23,237 bases of DNA from CAWVWD01 sp965662365 (GCA_965662365.1 CBFIHR010000071.1:1-23237); one strand, 5' to 3'. Shown: positions 15,173 to 23,079, numbered from the stretch's first letter. Numbers and translations are program-made. The notes: a model not told the origin generated them from the sequence alone.

Positions 15173-15203
15173 CAAAGGTCGCAATTTTATCGAAAAGACC
15201 AAA
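15173..15203 (-). promoter_or_regulatory. Promoter of the HU operon
   Basis: On the minus strand TTTG (plus CAAA, 15200-15203) is followed after exactly 19 nt by GACCTTTG (plus CAAAGGTC, 15173-15180), one mismatch from TAnnTTTG. It lies 65 bp before the HU ATG. Confidence 0.6.
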
Positions 15204-15827
15204 ACAATTGTAAATTATTTTAAATCAAAAAGATAACTAAACGCAATTTACTAAAAGCCTTTTCCTAATTTTTCAGGGTAATTCTTTATATTTTAGTGAC
15301 TAATGTATAATCTCTGACAATTACTTGTTTTTGAAATATTGCTTAATAACATATTAAGTTTTGTGAAAGTTGCATTTACAATAATTTCTATTTTCATAAA
15401 TGATTCTTTAAGAAATCAAACCTCAAAAAATGTAAACAACTAATTGACTATCAAGCACAAATGTAAACATATTTTTAAATTATAGTTCTAATTTTTGATA
15501 TGTTTTGACCATTTTCTTACAAGAAAAGGTCTTAAAATAGGACAAAAAATACGCAACAACTTAGAACTGTTGAAAATGACATCATTTTTAACAGTTTCTT
15601 AAAAAAAACTATACTTATTTATTTGATTATCAAATTCTTAGTAAAAAATAAATTTGACAAAGAGCAAATTTATTTTTTAACTCCTTATACTACACACTTC
15701 ATACTGTACTATATAAGGTGCATACTCAAAATTACGTCTGACAAAAGTCTAATGACTAATACGCCGAATGCAAAGGAAAAAGAAAGTCAACCAGATTAAG
15801 GATTCATTTAAGGTATGATATATTTAT
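15204..15827. other. AT-rich, hairpin-dense intergenic region
   Basis: No plausible gene is seen. Inverted repeats: CTTAATA/TATTAAG (15342-15358); GACC-TTTTCTT with AAGAAAA-GGTC, one bulge (15507-15531); a 15-bp stem with one G-U and a 2-nt loop (15565-15596, arms starting AACTGTTG and ending AACAGTT); a perfect 15-bp stem TAAAAAATAAATTTG (15642-15656) with 15665-15679; and CCTTATA/TATAAGG (15683-15718). Some will be chance in such AT-rich DNA; the two 15-bp stems are less easily dismissed. Confidence 0.5.
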
Positions 15828-15863
15828 AAAAAAACCGATTCTCCTTAAATACAGAAGAATCGG
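15828..15863 (-). terminator. Terminator of the DUF1573 gene
   Basis: CCGATTCT (15835-15842) pairs with AGAATCGG (15856-15863). On the minus strand the stem runs into a seven-T tract (15828-15834). It lies 48 bp after the DUF1573 stop. Confidence 0.85.
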
Positions 15864-15911
15864 CTCTTTTCATTGATTATCGAATAAATATTCGTCAATA
15901 ACTAACTTTTT

Positions 15912-16529
15912 TTATTTTCCACCTGGAGTCACCTGAATTGATTGAGTGCCAGACTTTCCGTTATCTGCTGCTGTATTAGGATTTTTCAAAACCTCTCCAG
16001 TGATATTGATAGTTGTAGTTGCAGGCTCCGTATTTGCCGTGATTGTAACGGTTTTGTTTTGTTTACCTGCTTTTCCTTTACTATCAAAAACAACTTTAAT
16101 TTCACCTGACTTACCCGGAGCGATAGGCTCTTTTGGCCACTGTGGAACAGTACAACCACATGAACCTTGTGCGTTACTAATCACCAAAGGATCATTTCCT
16201 GTATTCTTAAACTTATAAATACGTTCTACTTTTTCTCCCTCTGTCACCGTACCAAAGTTATACGTTGATTCTTCAAAGGTCATGTTTGTTTTTGGACCAG
16301 ATGGAACAGGAGGTGTTTGTGGTTGAACAGTTGTTTCCGTTGGCTGAATCCCAGGCTGTGCTGGTGTTATTGCACCATTATTACCTGATGCCTGTAATTC
16401 GCTCGCTGCTTGTTGACGAATCGCAGAAGACCCTGAATCAAAAACACCGCTTAGTTGCAGTACTAATAAGACTGCAATTACTCCCAATAAGCCAATTTGG
16501 ATTTTTTGAGCTAAACTAACATTTTCCAT
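15912..16529 (-). CDS. Membrane-anchored DUF1573 protein
   Basis: A 205-residue protein with an N-terminal transmembrane anchor (about 10-29), a flexible Gln/Pro/Thr-rich linker (about 40-82), and a DUF1573 immunoglobulin-like domain (about 84-178). The family hallmarks are F-E-x-x-x-Y-N-F-G-T-V-T-E-G-E-K-V-E (85-102), F-K-N-T-G-N-D-P-L (107-115), S-C-G-C-T (123-127) and P-G-K-S-G-E-I-K-V-V-F (138-148). The domain probably sits in the periplasm. DUF1573 proteins are abundant in Bacteroidota, have an ASPM/SPD-2-like fold, and have no established function. The gene is divergent from aspS across 353 bp and has its own terminator. Confidence 0.9.
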   Translation of the reverse strand: MENVSLAQKIQIGLLGVIAVLLVLQLSGVFDSGSSAIRQQAASELQASGNNGAITPAQPGIQPTETTVQPQTPPVPSGPKTNMTFEESTYNFGTVTEGEKVERIYKFKNTGNDPLVISNAQGSCGCTVPQWPKEPIAPGKSGEIKVVFDSKGKAGKQNKTVTITANTEPATTTINITGEVLKNPNTAADNGKSGTQSIQVTPGGK

Positions 16530-16611
16530 AACTCGTATTTTGTCGTTTTTTAAATGTTCAAATTTATTAATAAAACCTTTGACGCAAGGCTTTCAACTAA
16601 AACTTTAGTAA

Positions 16612-16619
16612 CAAAGTTA
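16612..16619 (-). promoter_or_regulatory. Possible -7 element for the DUF1573 gene
   Basis: CAAAGTTA on the plus strand is TAACTTTG on the minus strand, a full TAnnTTTG match 82 bp before the start codon. No good TTTG box was found at the expected distance. Confidence 0.45.
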
Positions 16620-16743
16620 ATTTAATTTTTGTTTTTTAATAGACCTTAATTTTGAATTAACAAAAAAATCCGTAAAAATCCGTTTAATCTGTTCAATTTA
16701 GTTTATTCCGATGTTTCGGAATGTTATAATCACATCAAACTCG

Positions 16744-16751
16744 TATATTTG
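16744..16751 (+). promoter_or_regulatory. Promoter -7 element for aspS
   Basis: TATATTTG is a full match to TAnnTTTG. The -33 box is weak (TTTCG near 16714). Transcription starting just downstream would place the whole inverted repeat at 16769-16870 in the mRNA leader. Confidence 0.55.
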
Positions 16752-16768
16752 CAGCGATTTTGGAAATT

Positions 16769-16870
16769 TAGTGATTAGTAATCCGTGATTAATGATTGGT
16801 TTGGAATGAAATAAACTAATTATTATAACGAGTAAGCTACTAATCACAAATCACTATTTACTAATCACTA
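16769..16870 (+). repeat. Inverted arrays of a 7-9-nt repeat in the aspS leader
   Basis: The left array (16769-16799) is built of GTGATTA-type words and the right array (16838-16870) of ACTAATCAC-type words. The outermost 13 nt are perfectly complementary: TAGTGATTAGTAA (16769-16781) with TTACTAATCACTA (16858-16870). Inner units pair imperfectly. The right array ends 12 nt before the aspS ATG, and its sense strand has no G in 16838-16870. Confidence 0.9.
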
Positions 16871-16882
16871 TATAAATAAAAA

Positions 16883-18652
16883 ATGTATCGTACACACACT
16901 TGCGGCGAGTTACGCATCGAAAATGTAGGCGAAACCGTGTCGATTTGCGGTTGGGTTCAGAAGACAAGAGATAAAGGGTTTATGCTATTTGCGGATGTGC
17001 GAGATCGTTATGGCGTGACGCAGTTGCTATTGACAGAAGAAAAAACAGATGCCGATTTGTTTGCCAAAGCAAGAACTTTGGGGCGGGAATACGTCGTGAA
17101 AGTGACGGGCGTCGTGGCAGAACGCTCTTCTAAAAATCCGAAAATGCCGACTGGTGATGTGGAAATCGAAGTAACTGGTTTGGAGATTTTGAATGAGTCA
17201 AAAACGCCACCTTTTACGATTGAGGAAGAATCTGATGGCGGTGACGATATTCGTATGAAATATCGCTATTTGGATTTGCGTCGTCCGAATATTCAGAACA
17301 ATATTATTTTTAGAAGTCAATTGGCGATTGAAACTCGTAAATATTTGGCAGACGAAGGTTTTATTGAAGTCGAAACGCCTGTTTTGATTAAAAGTACGCC
17401 CGAAGGTGCAAGAGATTTTGTCGTGCCTTCTCGTATGAATCCTGGACAATTTTATGCCTTGCCACAATCACCGCAAACGTTTAAGCAATTGTTGATGGTG
17501 TCGGGTTTGGATAAGTATTTTCAGATTGTAAAATGTTTCCGTGATGAGGATTTACGTGCCGATAGACAGCCGGAATTTACGCAAATTGACTGCGAAATGT
17601 CGTTTGTCACTCGTGACGATATTTTGGCGACTTTTGAAGGTTTGACGAAGTACTTATTTAAGGCAACTTTAGGAATTGATTTACCTGATTTTCCTGTGAT
17701 GCAATACGACGATGCCATGCGTTTGTATGGTTCGGATAAGCCTGATACTCGTTTTGATATGCACTTTGTGGAGTTGAACGATGTGGCAAAAGGGAAAGGT
17801 TTTCCTGTTTTTGATTCGGCAGAATTAGTGGTCGGAATCAATGCAAAAGGTCAAGCTGGGGCATATTCTAATAAAGATATTAAGAAATTAACGTCATGGA
17901 TGCAGCGACCACAAATCGGGGCAAAAGGTTTGGTTTACGTGAAAGTAAACGGTGACGGAACGTTTAAATCTTCGGTTGGTAAGTTTTATTCTGACGAAGA
18001 TTTAGCAGTTTGGGCAGAGAAATTTGGTGCGGAAGCTGGGGATATGTTGTTGATTTTGTCTGGTGAAACGGATAAAGTTCGCAAACAATTAAACGAGTTG
18101 CGTTTGGAAATGGGAACTCGAATGGGCTTACGCAAACAAGGGGAATTTAAGCCGCTTTGGGTCGTTGATTTTCCTTTGTTAGAATGGGACGAAGATTCTA
18201 ATCGTTTCCATGCGATGCATCACCCGTTCACTTCGCCAAAACCAGAAGACCAACACAAAATGGCATCAACTGACCACGAAGTATTGAAAAACTTAAAAGC
18301 AAATGCTTACGATTTGGTTATCAACGGTTGGGAAATCGGTGGCGGTTCGATTCGTATTCACGACCGTGATTTACAATCTCGTAACTTTGATTTGTTAGGC
18401 TTTACGAAAGAGGAAGCAGAAGCTCAATTCGGCTTTTTGATGGGTGCGTTTGAGTATGGTGCACCGCCGCATGGTGGAATCGCATTTGGTTTCGACCGTT
18501 TGTGTTCGATTATGCAAGGCACTTCGTCAATCCGTGACTTTATCGCCTTCCCGAAAAATAATCAAGGTCGTGATGTGATGATTGATGCACCTTCGCCTGT
18601 GGATTTGGAACAGTTGGAGGAATTGAGTTTGGCGTTGAATGTGAAGGAGTAA
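16883..18652 (+). CDS. aspS: Aspartyl-tRNA synthetase
   Basis: Charges tRNA-Asp (or tRNA-Asp and tRNA-Asn) with aspartate. The 589 residues match the bacterial-type enzyme. An OB-fold anticodon-binding domain (about 1-105, T-H-T-C-G-E-L start, V-x-I-C-G-W-V) is followed by the class II catalytic core. Motif 2 is F-R-D-E-D-L-R-A-D-R-Q-P-E-F-T-Q-I-D (219-236). An inserted GAD domain spans about 285-410. Motif 3 is G-I-A-F-G-F-D-R-L (532-540, with the invariant Arg539). G-G-S-I-R-I-H-D precedes motif 3. The ATG at 16883 begins the conserved M-Y-R-T-H start, with only A/T bases before it. It is monocistronic, with a strong terminator. Whether it is discriminating depends on gatCAB, which is not in this window. 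Confidence 0.97.
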   Translation: MYRTHTCGELRIENVGETVSICGWVQKTRDKGFMLFADVRDRYGVTQLLLTEEKTDADLFAKARTLGREYVVKVTGVVAERSSKNPKMPTGDVEIEVTGLEILNESKTPPFTIEEESDGGDDIRMKYRYLDLRRPNIQNNIIFRSQLAIETRKYLADEGFIEVETPVLIKSTPEGARDFVVPSRMNPGQFYALPQSPQTFKQLLMVSGLDKYFQIVKCFRDEDLRADRQPEFTQIDCEMSFVTRDDILATFEGLTKYLFKATLGIDLPDFPVMQYDDAMRLYGSDKPDTRFDMHFVELNDVAKGKGFPVFDSAELVVGINAKGQAGAYSNKDIKKLTSWMQRPQIGAKGLVYVKVNGDGTFKSSVGKFYSDEDLAVWAEKFGAEAGDMLLILSGETDKVRKQLNELRLEMGTRMGLRKQGEFKPLWVVDFPLLEWDEDSNRFHAMHHPFTSPKPEDQHKMASTDHEVLKNLKANAYDLVINGWEIGGGSIRIHDRDLQSRNFDLLGFTKEEAEAQFGFLMGAFEYGAPPHGGIAFGFDRLCSIMQGTSSIRDFIAFPKNNQGRDVMIDAPSPVDLEQLEELSLALNVKE

Positions 18653-18660
18653 GTAGTTGG

Positions 18661-18681
18661 CAGTTTTCAGTGAGCAGCCAG
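18661..18681 (+). repeat. Three degenerate heptamers (CAGTNNN) after aspS
   Basis: CAGTTTT, CAGTGAG and CAGCCAG follow one another directly after the aspS stop, preceded by a partial AGTTGG. The pattern resembles the heptamer families seen in other intergenic regions of this window. Confidence 0.5.
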
Positions 18682-18698
18682 TTTGTGAACATATTTTG

Positions 18699-18730
18699 AA
18701 AGGCTTTGTCAATTTTGACGAAGCCTTTTT
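18699..18730. terminator. Terminator of aspS, shared with the toxin remnant
   Basis: AAAGGCTTTGTCAA (18699-18712) pairs, with one T-G pair, to TTGACGAAGCCTTT (18715-18728), followed by T's. The convergent toxin remnant ends at 18729, so the hairpin serves both strands. Confidence 0.88.
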
Positions 18731-18833
18731 ATAATGTAATAACCTCTAAATTATCAACATAAGTTAAATGTTTATCTTTTGTCATCAATGGAATATTATT
18801 GACTTTACAAGTTGCTGCAATTTCATTATTCAT
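18729..18833 (-). pseudogene. C-terminal remnant of a PIN-domain (VapC-like) toxin
   Basis: A 34-codon frame begins at an ATG that overlaps the antitoxin stop (ATGA). It reads M-N-N-E-I-A-A-T-C-K-V-N-N-I-P-L-M-T-K-D-K-H, then ends D-N-L-E-V-I-T-L. This matches the last third of VapC toxins: the helix with I-A-A-T, a x-N-x-P-L-x-T-x-D strand, and the terminal L-E-V-I. The N-terminal D-T-N metal-binding segment and the central acidic residues are missing, so it cannot be a working RNase. An in-frame internal deletion that removed about 90 codons would explain both the normal 4-nt overlap and the normal ending. Whether the peptide is still made is unknown. Confidence 0.7.
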
Positions 18834-19057
18834 GACCAATCTCCTTCAATTTTAGAAAATTCCTCTGAAACTATTTTTTGCATTTCGGCAGCATCTTCAT
18901 CGGAGAGCCTGCCCGATAATTCCAAAACAGCGTCTTTGTTCCCCTTTTTATTTAAAGATTTATCTCTAAATAAGGCTACAAACATCTGAATTTGATTTAA
19001 AATATGTTGGTTGTCAATTTCATTGATGTCCGCTAAAACTCTTTCCTTTATAGACAT
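18830..19057 (-). CDS. VapB-like antitoxin
   Basis: A 75-residue acidic protein. The N-terminal helix (M-S-I-K-E-R-V-L-A-D-I-N-E-I-D-N) is followed by L-S-G-R-L-S-D-E-D-A-A-E-M-Q-K-I-V-S-E-E-F-S-K-I-E-G-D-W near the C-terminus. The E-F-x-x-I-E-G-D-W tail is typical of antitoxins encoded directly before PIN-domain toxins in Bacteroidota and cyanobacteria, where it wraps the toxin active site. The gene looks intact and its stop overlaps the toxin-remnant start by 4 nt. With the toxin gutted, it may persist as a solo antitoxin, perhaps neutralising a related toxin elsewhere. No DNA-binding motif is evident. Confidence 0.7.
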   Translation of the reverse strand: MSIKERVLADINEIDNQHILNQIQMFVALFRDKSLNKKGNKDAVLELSGRLSDEDAAEMQKIVSEEFSKIEGDWS

Positions 19058-19240
19058 AAAAAAACTTTTTGTGAAAATTATTTTTTAAAGATAAGGATAA
19101 TTTGGTAAAGGATAAAATATATTTAAAAACAGTTTTTTGATTTTGACGAAGCCTTTTTAGTCAAAACAAAACCATTTTTATATCTATTTTTCCGTATATT
19201 TAAAATACGGTAGTGGGTCGAATCTGTTGATGTTTGCTTC

Positions 19241-19273
19241 AATCCTGTCAGGTTTTCAAAACCTGACAGGATT
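19241..19273. repeat. REP-like 33-bp perfect palindrome
   Basis: AATCCTGTCAGGTTTT (19241-19256) pairs with all 16 bases of AAAACCTGACAGGATT (19258-19273) around a single C. Palindromes with the CCTGTCAGGTTTT core are, from memory, frequent dispersed elements in Bacteroidota genomes. It lies between the vapB-like gene and the Uma2 gene. Confidence 0.88.
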
Positions 19274-19311
19274 TTATCCACACTCCTTGAAATACTTAAA
19301 ATTTGTACGTT

Positions 19312-19926
19312 ATGAATCATATTTTAGAACCAATTTTAAAATCAACCAATCCCAAAGCCTTGATTGATGAACTCAATCAAATTTGGGAAGGAGAACAGCA
19401 AAAACGTCATGCGTTTTGGGCAGAGGTTGATGAGAATGTGAAAGCAGAGTTTATTGAGGGTGAAATTATTTATCATTCAGCTACTTATTTTGAACATTGG
19501 TCAGTTTCTTCAAATTTAATACGTTTAATTTTACCGCACATTCAAAAAAAAAGTTTGGGAGAAATTGCTTTTGAAAAAGTAATGATTCGCTGTACTCGTA
19601 ATGATTACGAACCCGATATTTGTTTTTGGAAAAAAGAAGTGTCAGATACATTCACACCCAAGCAAAGTGCTTTTCCGCCACCAGATTTTATAGTAGAAAT
19701 TTTATCGGATAGCACGGAATCAAGAGATAGAGGCATCAAGTTTATTGATTATGCAAAACATGGCGTGACGGAATATTGGATAATTGATACCAACACCAAA
19801 ACGATTGAACAATATATTTTGAATACCGATAAGATGAAATATGAACTAAACCTCAAAGTCCGAGATGGAAAACTCAAAAGTGTTGCTATTAAAGATTTTA
19901 CGATTGAAGTACAATCAATATTTTAG
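19312..19926 (+). CDS. Uma2 family endonuclease (DUF820)
   Basis: A 204-residue protein of the Uma2/DUF820 family, which has a PD-(D/E)XK nuclease fold. Seen: F-W-A-E-V-D-E-N-V-K-A-E-F-I-E-G-E-I-I (35-53), the Y-E-P-D-I-C-F-W strand (99-106, catalytic Asp102), P-D-F-I-V-E-I-L-S-D-S-T (124-135, Glu129), and R-D-R-G-I-K-F-I-D-Y-A-K-H-G-V-T-E-Y-W-I-I-D (138-159, carrying the conserved Lys and the family's Y-A-x-x-G-V-x-E-Y-W signature). The targets are unknown; copies multiply in cyanobacteria and some Bacteroidota. I use the ATG at 19312 instead of a TTG at 19303, because M-N-H-I-L-E-P looks like a normal start. A palindrome lies upstream and a terminator follows at once. Confidence 0.88.
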   Translation: MNHILEPILKSTNPKALIDELNQIWEGEQQKRHAFWAEVDENVKAEFIEGEIIYHSATYFEHWSVSSNLIRLILPHIQKKSLGEIAFEKVMIRCTRNDYEPDICFWKKEVSDTFTPKQSAFPPPDFIVEILSDSTESRDRGIKFIDYAKHGVTEYWIIDTNTKTIEQYILNTDKMKYELNLKVRDGKLKSVAIKDFTIEVQSIF

Positions 19927-19927
19927 A

Positions 19928-19956
19928 AAAGGCTTTGTCGAACTGACAAAGCCTTT
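19928..19956 (+). terminator. Hairpin after the Uma2 gene
   Basis: AAAGGCTTTGTC (19928-19939) pairs perfectly with GACAAAGCCTTT (19945-19956) over a 5-nt loop. The left arm is identical to that of the aspS terminator. The T tract is short. Confidence 0.75.
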
Positions 19957-20037
19957 CACTTAAACCTAAATTAACCTAAACCCATCAATTTCTATCATTT
20001 TCTAAACAATAACTTTAACTATACTTAATCTCATTCA

Positions 20038-20069
20038 TTCGATATGACTTAGTCTTCATTCTAACTTTG
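20038..20069 (+). promoter_or_regulatory. Promoter of the TonB-dependent receptor gene
   Basis: TAACTTTG (20062-20069) matches TAnnTTTG. A TTCG about 20 nt upstream (20038-20041) is one mismatch from the TTTG box. The start codon follows 49 bp later. Confidence 0.55.
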
Positions 20070-20118
20070 AGGTTTGAAAATTTATAACAGATTAAAACAA
20101 ATCAAAAACCTTAATTTC

Positions 20119-22935
20119 ATGAAAAAGTTAAGTTTTACAATGCTTTTCGCAATTTTAGCAATTGCAAGTTTTGCACAAAATGGCGTAATTCGTGGGACAA
20201 TCACCGACGAAATCGGCTTAGGCCTACCAGGTGCGAATATTATCATTGAATCATTGACCATCGGTACTTCAACAGATGTTAATGGTAATTTTACATTGAA
20301 AAATGTACCCGTGGGAGAGCAAGAAATAACCATAACTTTTCTTGGTTATGCGACCAACAAATCAACAATTACAGTACAAGAAGGAGAAACAGCCGTTCTA
20401 AATGTTTCTTTAACACCAGGCGTAATGGTTGGTGAAGAAGTATTGGTTTTAGGAGATCGTTTGAAAGGTCAAGCGAAGGCATTAAACCAACAAAAAAACA
20501 AAGCCAACATTACCAACATCGTTGCGGCGGATCAAATCGGTCGTTTTCCAGATGCGAATGTCGGTGATGCAATGAAGCGTATTCCAGGTATCACAATGCA
20601 GGGTGATCAAGGTGAAGCACGTAACATTATTGTTCGTGGTTTAGCACCTCAATTAAACTCTGTAATGATCAACGGTGAGCGTATTCCTTCGGCGGAAGGC
20701 GACAACCGTAATATTCAGATGGATTTGATTCCGTCGGATATGATTCAAACGATTGAAGTGAATAAAGCCGTAACGCCAGATATGGACGCTGATGCAATCG
20801 GTGGTTCTGTCAACTTGGTCACTCGTGCGGCTTCTAACGGAATGCGTATTTCGGGAACGGCTGCAAGCGGTATGAACTTATTGACTAATAAACCAATTTG
20901 GACAGGAAGTTTGGTCTATGGAAATCGTTTTGCGAATGATAAACTTGGTGTTGTCCTTTCTGCGAATTATAACAATCACGATTTTGGTTCTGACAATATC
21001 GAAGCAGAATGGGAGGAAACAGCAGAAGACGCAAACGGTGATGACTTTGACTTAGTTTATGTTGGTGAAATGGACATTCGTCAATATTATGTACAACGTA
21101 TTCGTAGAAGTGTTTCGGCTAATTTAGATTATAAATTAGATGATAACAATACGATTTATCTACAAACGATGTACAATTGGAGAGATGATCGAGAAAATCG
21201 TTATCGTACAACTTACCGTAAAATCGCTCCGACTTTTGACGGAAATGGTGACATCGACGGTTGGGAAGCTGAAATCAGAAGACAAACAAAAGGTGGTGGA
21301 ACTATTTACGACGATAGAGTAAGCGACCGCCGTTTAGAAGATCAAAGAGTAGTCAATGCTACAGTTCGTGGAGAGCATTTATTTGGTAATTTAGGTGTTA
21401 ATTGGAGTTTGACAGCAGCACAAGCATCTGAGGATAGACCTTTTGAGCGTTACATTCGCTTTGAGCAAGGTAACGCAATTCCGATGAACTACAACATCAA
21501 TGAAACTGAATTTCCAATGTTTACAGCGGTAAATACTGCTGATGTTGCGACTTCTAATTTTGCATTTGATGAATTGACTGAAGAAACGCAAGCGACTCAA
21601 GAAACCGATTTAAACGGTCGTATTGATTTGTCTTTGCCAACGGTTATTGCGGATAATACAGGTGAAGTTAAAGGTGGTTTCCGTTACAGAGGAAAGCAAA
21701 AAACTCGTGATAACAACTTCTTTGAATATTCTCCTTTAGGTAACAATTTTGATAATATGAGCCTTGTGCCAAACGAAGATTATTCAAAAGATAATTATTT
21801 GGCAGGTGATTATAATGTTGGAACATTTGCAACACCTGAGTTTTTAGGTCAGTTAGATTTGAATGATGCAACTTTATTTGAAGGGGAAGAAGCACCGAGC
21901 GAATACTTAGCAGGTAACTACGAAGCGGACGAAACAATCATCGGCGGTTACTTGATGTGGAATCAAGATTTATCAGATAAATTTTCATTCTTAGCAGGTG
22001 TTCGTGTTGAAAATACAGCGATTAACTACACCGGAAATGTATTAGAAAATGAAGAGGATTTAATTCGTCAAGAATCAGCTAATCAAAATTACACGAACTT
22101 CCTACCGGGTGTTCATTTGAAATATGATGCAACAGATAACTTCATCATTCGTGCAGCTTGGACAAATACAATCGCTCGTCCTAACTACTACGACTTAGTT
22201 CCTTTTCAAGACATTCGTCCAGATGACGAAGAGTTAATTCAAGGAAATGCGAACTTGAATCCAACGACTTCTATGAACTTTGACATCATGGCTGAAAACT
22301 ATTTCAAATCAATCGGTTTGGTTTCAGCAGGTGCATTTTACAAAAACATTGACAACTTCATTTATACTTTCGTAGATGAAAACTATACCGATGCAACAAT
22401 TACAGGTGGCGATACTTGGACATTCTTTCAGCCTCAAAATGGTGGTTCTGCAACTTTGTTCGGTGCTGAAATCGCTTTCCAACGTCAGTTAGATTTCTTA
22501 CCAGGATTTTGGAAAGGCTTCGGTGTTTATTTTAACTATACTTACACAAATTCTACTGCAGAAGGTATCCGTAACGAAGATGGAGAATTGCGTACAGATG
22601 TGGCTTTACCAGGTACTGCACCGCATTTAGTAAACGGTTCATTGTCTTACGAAAACAAAAAATTAGTTGTTCGTGCGTCATTGAATTATGCACATGATTA
22701 TGTAGATGAAGTTGGCGGAAGTGCGTTTTCTGATCGTTATTATGACCGTCAAATGTTTATTGATGTCAATGCGTCTTATGCGTTTACAGATAACTTACGT
22801 TTATTCGTTGAGGCGAATAACTTGACAAATCAACCTTTGCGTTATTATCAAGGTGTACGTGAGCGTACAATGCAGTTAGAATATTACAACGCACGTTTTA
22901 ACGTAGGTTTGAAATTTGATTTATTTGAAAAATAG
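20119..22935 (+). CDS. TonB-dependent receptor with carboxypeptidase-regulatory domain
   Basis: A 938-residue outer-membrane active-transport receptor. Signal peptide (1-20, ending F-A-Q); carboxypeptidase regulatory-like domain (about 22-105, I-R-G-T-I-T-D ... G-A-N-I-I-I-E ... D-V-N-G-N-F-T-L); TonB plug (about 124-238, F-P-D-A-N-V-G-D-A-M-K-R-I-P-G-I, then R-N-I-I-V-R-G-L and I-E-V-N-K-A-V-T-P-D-M-D-A-D-A-I-G-G-S-V-N-L). The barrel ends F-N-V-G-L-K-F-D-L-F-E-K. The plug wording matches the TIGR01782-like receptor group rather than classic SusC, and no SusD lipoprotein gene follows within the window. The substrate is unknown. The frame extends 15 codons to a TTG at 20074, but the signal peptide argues for the ATG at 20119. 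Confidence 0.93.
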   Translation: MKKLSFTMLFAILAIASFAQNGVIRGTITDEIGLGLPGANIIIESLTIGTSTDVNGNFTLKNVPVGEQEITITFLGYATNKSTITVQEGETAVLNVSLTPGVMVGEEVLVLGDRLKGQAKALNQQKNKANITNIVAADQIGRFPDANVGDAMKRIPGITMQGDQGEARNIIVRGLAPQLNSVMINGERIPSAEGDNRNIQMDLIPSDMIQTIEVNKAVTPDMDADAIGGSVNLVTRAASNGMRISGTAASGMNLLTNKPIWTGSLVYGNRFANDKLGVVLSANYNNHDFGSDNIEAEWEETAEDANGDDFDLVYVGEMDIRQYYVQRIRRSVSANLDYKLDDNNTIYLQTMYNWRDDRENRYRTTYRKIAPTFDGNGDIDGWEAEIRRQTKGGGTIYDDRVSDRRLEDQRVVNATVRGEHLFGNLGVNWSLTAAQASEDRPFERYIRFEQGNAIPMNYNINETEFPMFTAVNTADVATSNFAFDELTEETQATQETDLNGRIDLSLPTVIADNTGEVKGGFRYRGKQKTRDNNFFEYSPLGNNFDNMSLVPNEDYSKDNYLAGDYNVGTFATPEFLGQLDLNDATLFEGEEAPSEYLAGNYEADETIIGGYLMWNQDLSDKFSFLAGVRVENTAINYTGNVLENEEDLIRQESANQNYTNFLPGVHLKYDATDNFIIRAAWTNTIARPNYYDLVPFQDIRPDDEELIQGNANLNPTTSMNFDIMAENYFKSIGLVSAGAFYKNIDNFIYTFVDENYTDATITGGDTWTFFQPQNGGSATLFGAEIAFQRQLDFLPGFWKGFGVYFNYTYTNSTAEGIRNEDGELRTDVALPGTAPHLVNGSLSYENKKLVVRASLNYAHDYVDEVGGSAFSDRYYDRQMFIDVNASYAFTDNLRLFVEANNLTNQPLRYYQGVRERTMQLEYYNARFNVGLKFDLFEK

Positions 22936-22978
22936 TCATTCACATTTGGAAACCCATAGTTTGTTATTATAATACAAT

Positions 22979-23012
22979 AAAGGCTTACGGAGATTTTCGT
23001 AAGCCTTTTTTT
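22979..23012 (+). terminator. Terminator of the TonB receptor gene
   Basis: AAAGGCTTACG (22979-22989) pairs perfectly with CGTAAGCCTTT (22998-23008) and is followed by T's to 23012. Confidence 0.9.
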
Positions 23013-23079
23013 AAGAAATCGTTTCGGTCGTAGTATAATAATGTGGCAGTAGAATAGATAAAAAATAAGTAAAACAACC

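Larger units (their letters stand above)
18712..19159. repeat. 20-bp direct repeats bracketing the toxin-antitoxin remnant
   Basis: ATTTTGACGAAGCCTTTTTA occurs exactly at 18712-18731 (right arm of the aspS terminator) and again at 19140-19159. The vapB-like gene and the vapC remnant lie between the copies. Sequence outside the copies is unrelated, except that the second copy has TTTTGAC/GTCAAAA flanks forming a weak hairpin (19141-19166). Confidence 0.85.

Noticed and set aside
19123..19320. 65-aa minus-strand ORF over the direct repeat and palindrome
   Set aside because: Its sequence is made of the repeat copy and the palindrome; no start context or homology signal.
20074..20118. 15-residue extension of the TonB receptor from a TTG
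   Set aside because: It would bury the signal peptide; the ATG at 20119 gives a normal one and a suitable distance to the promoter.
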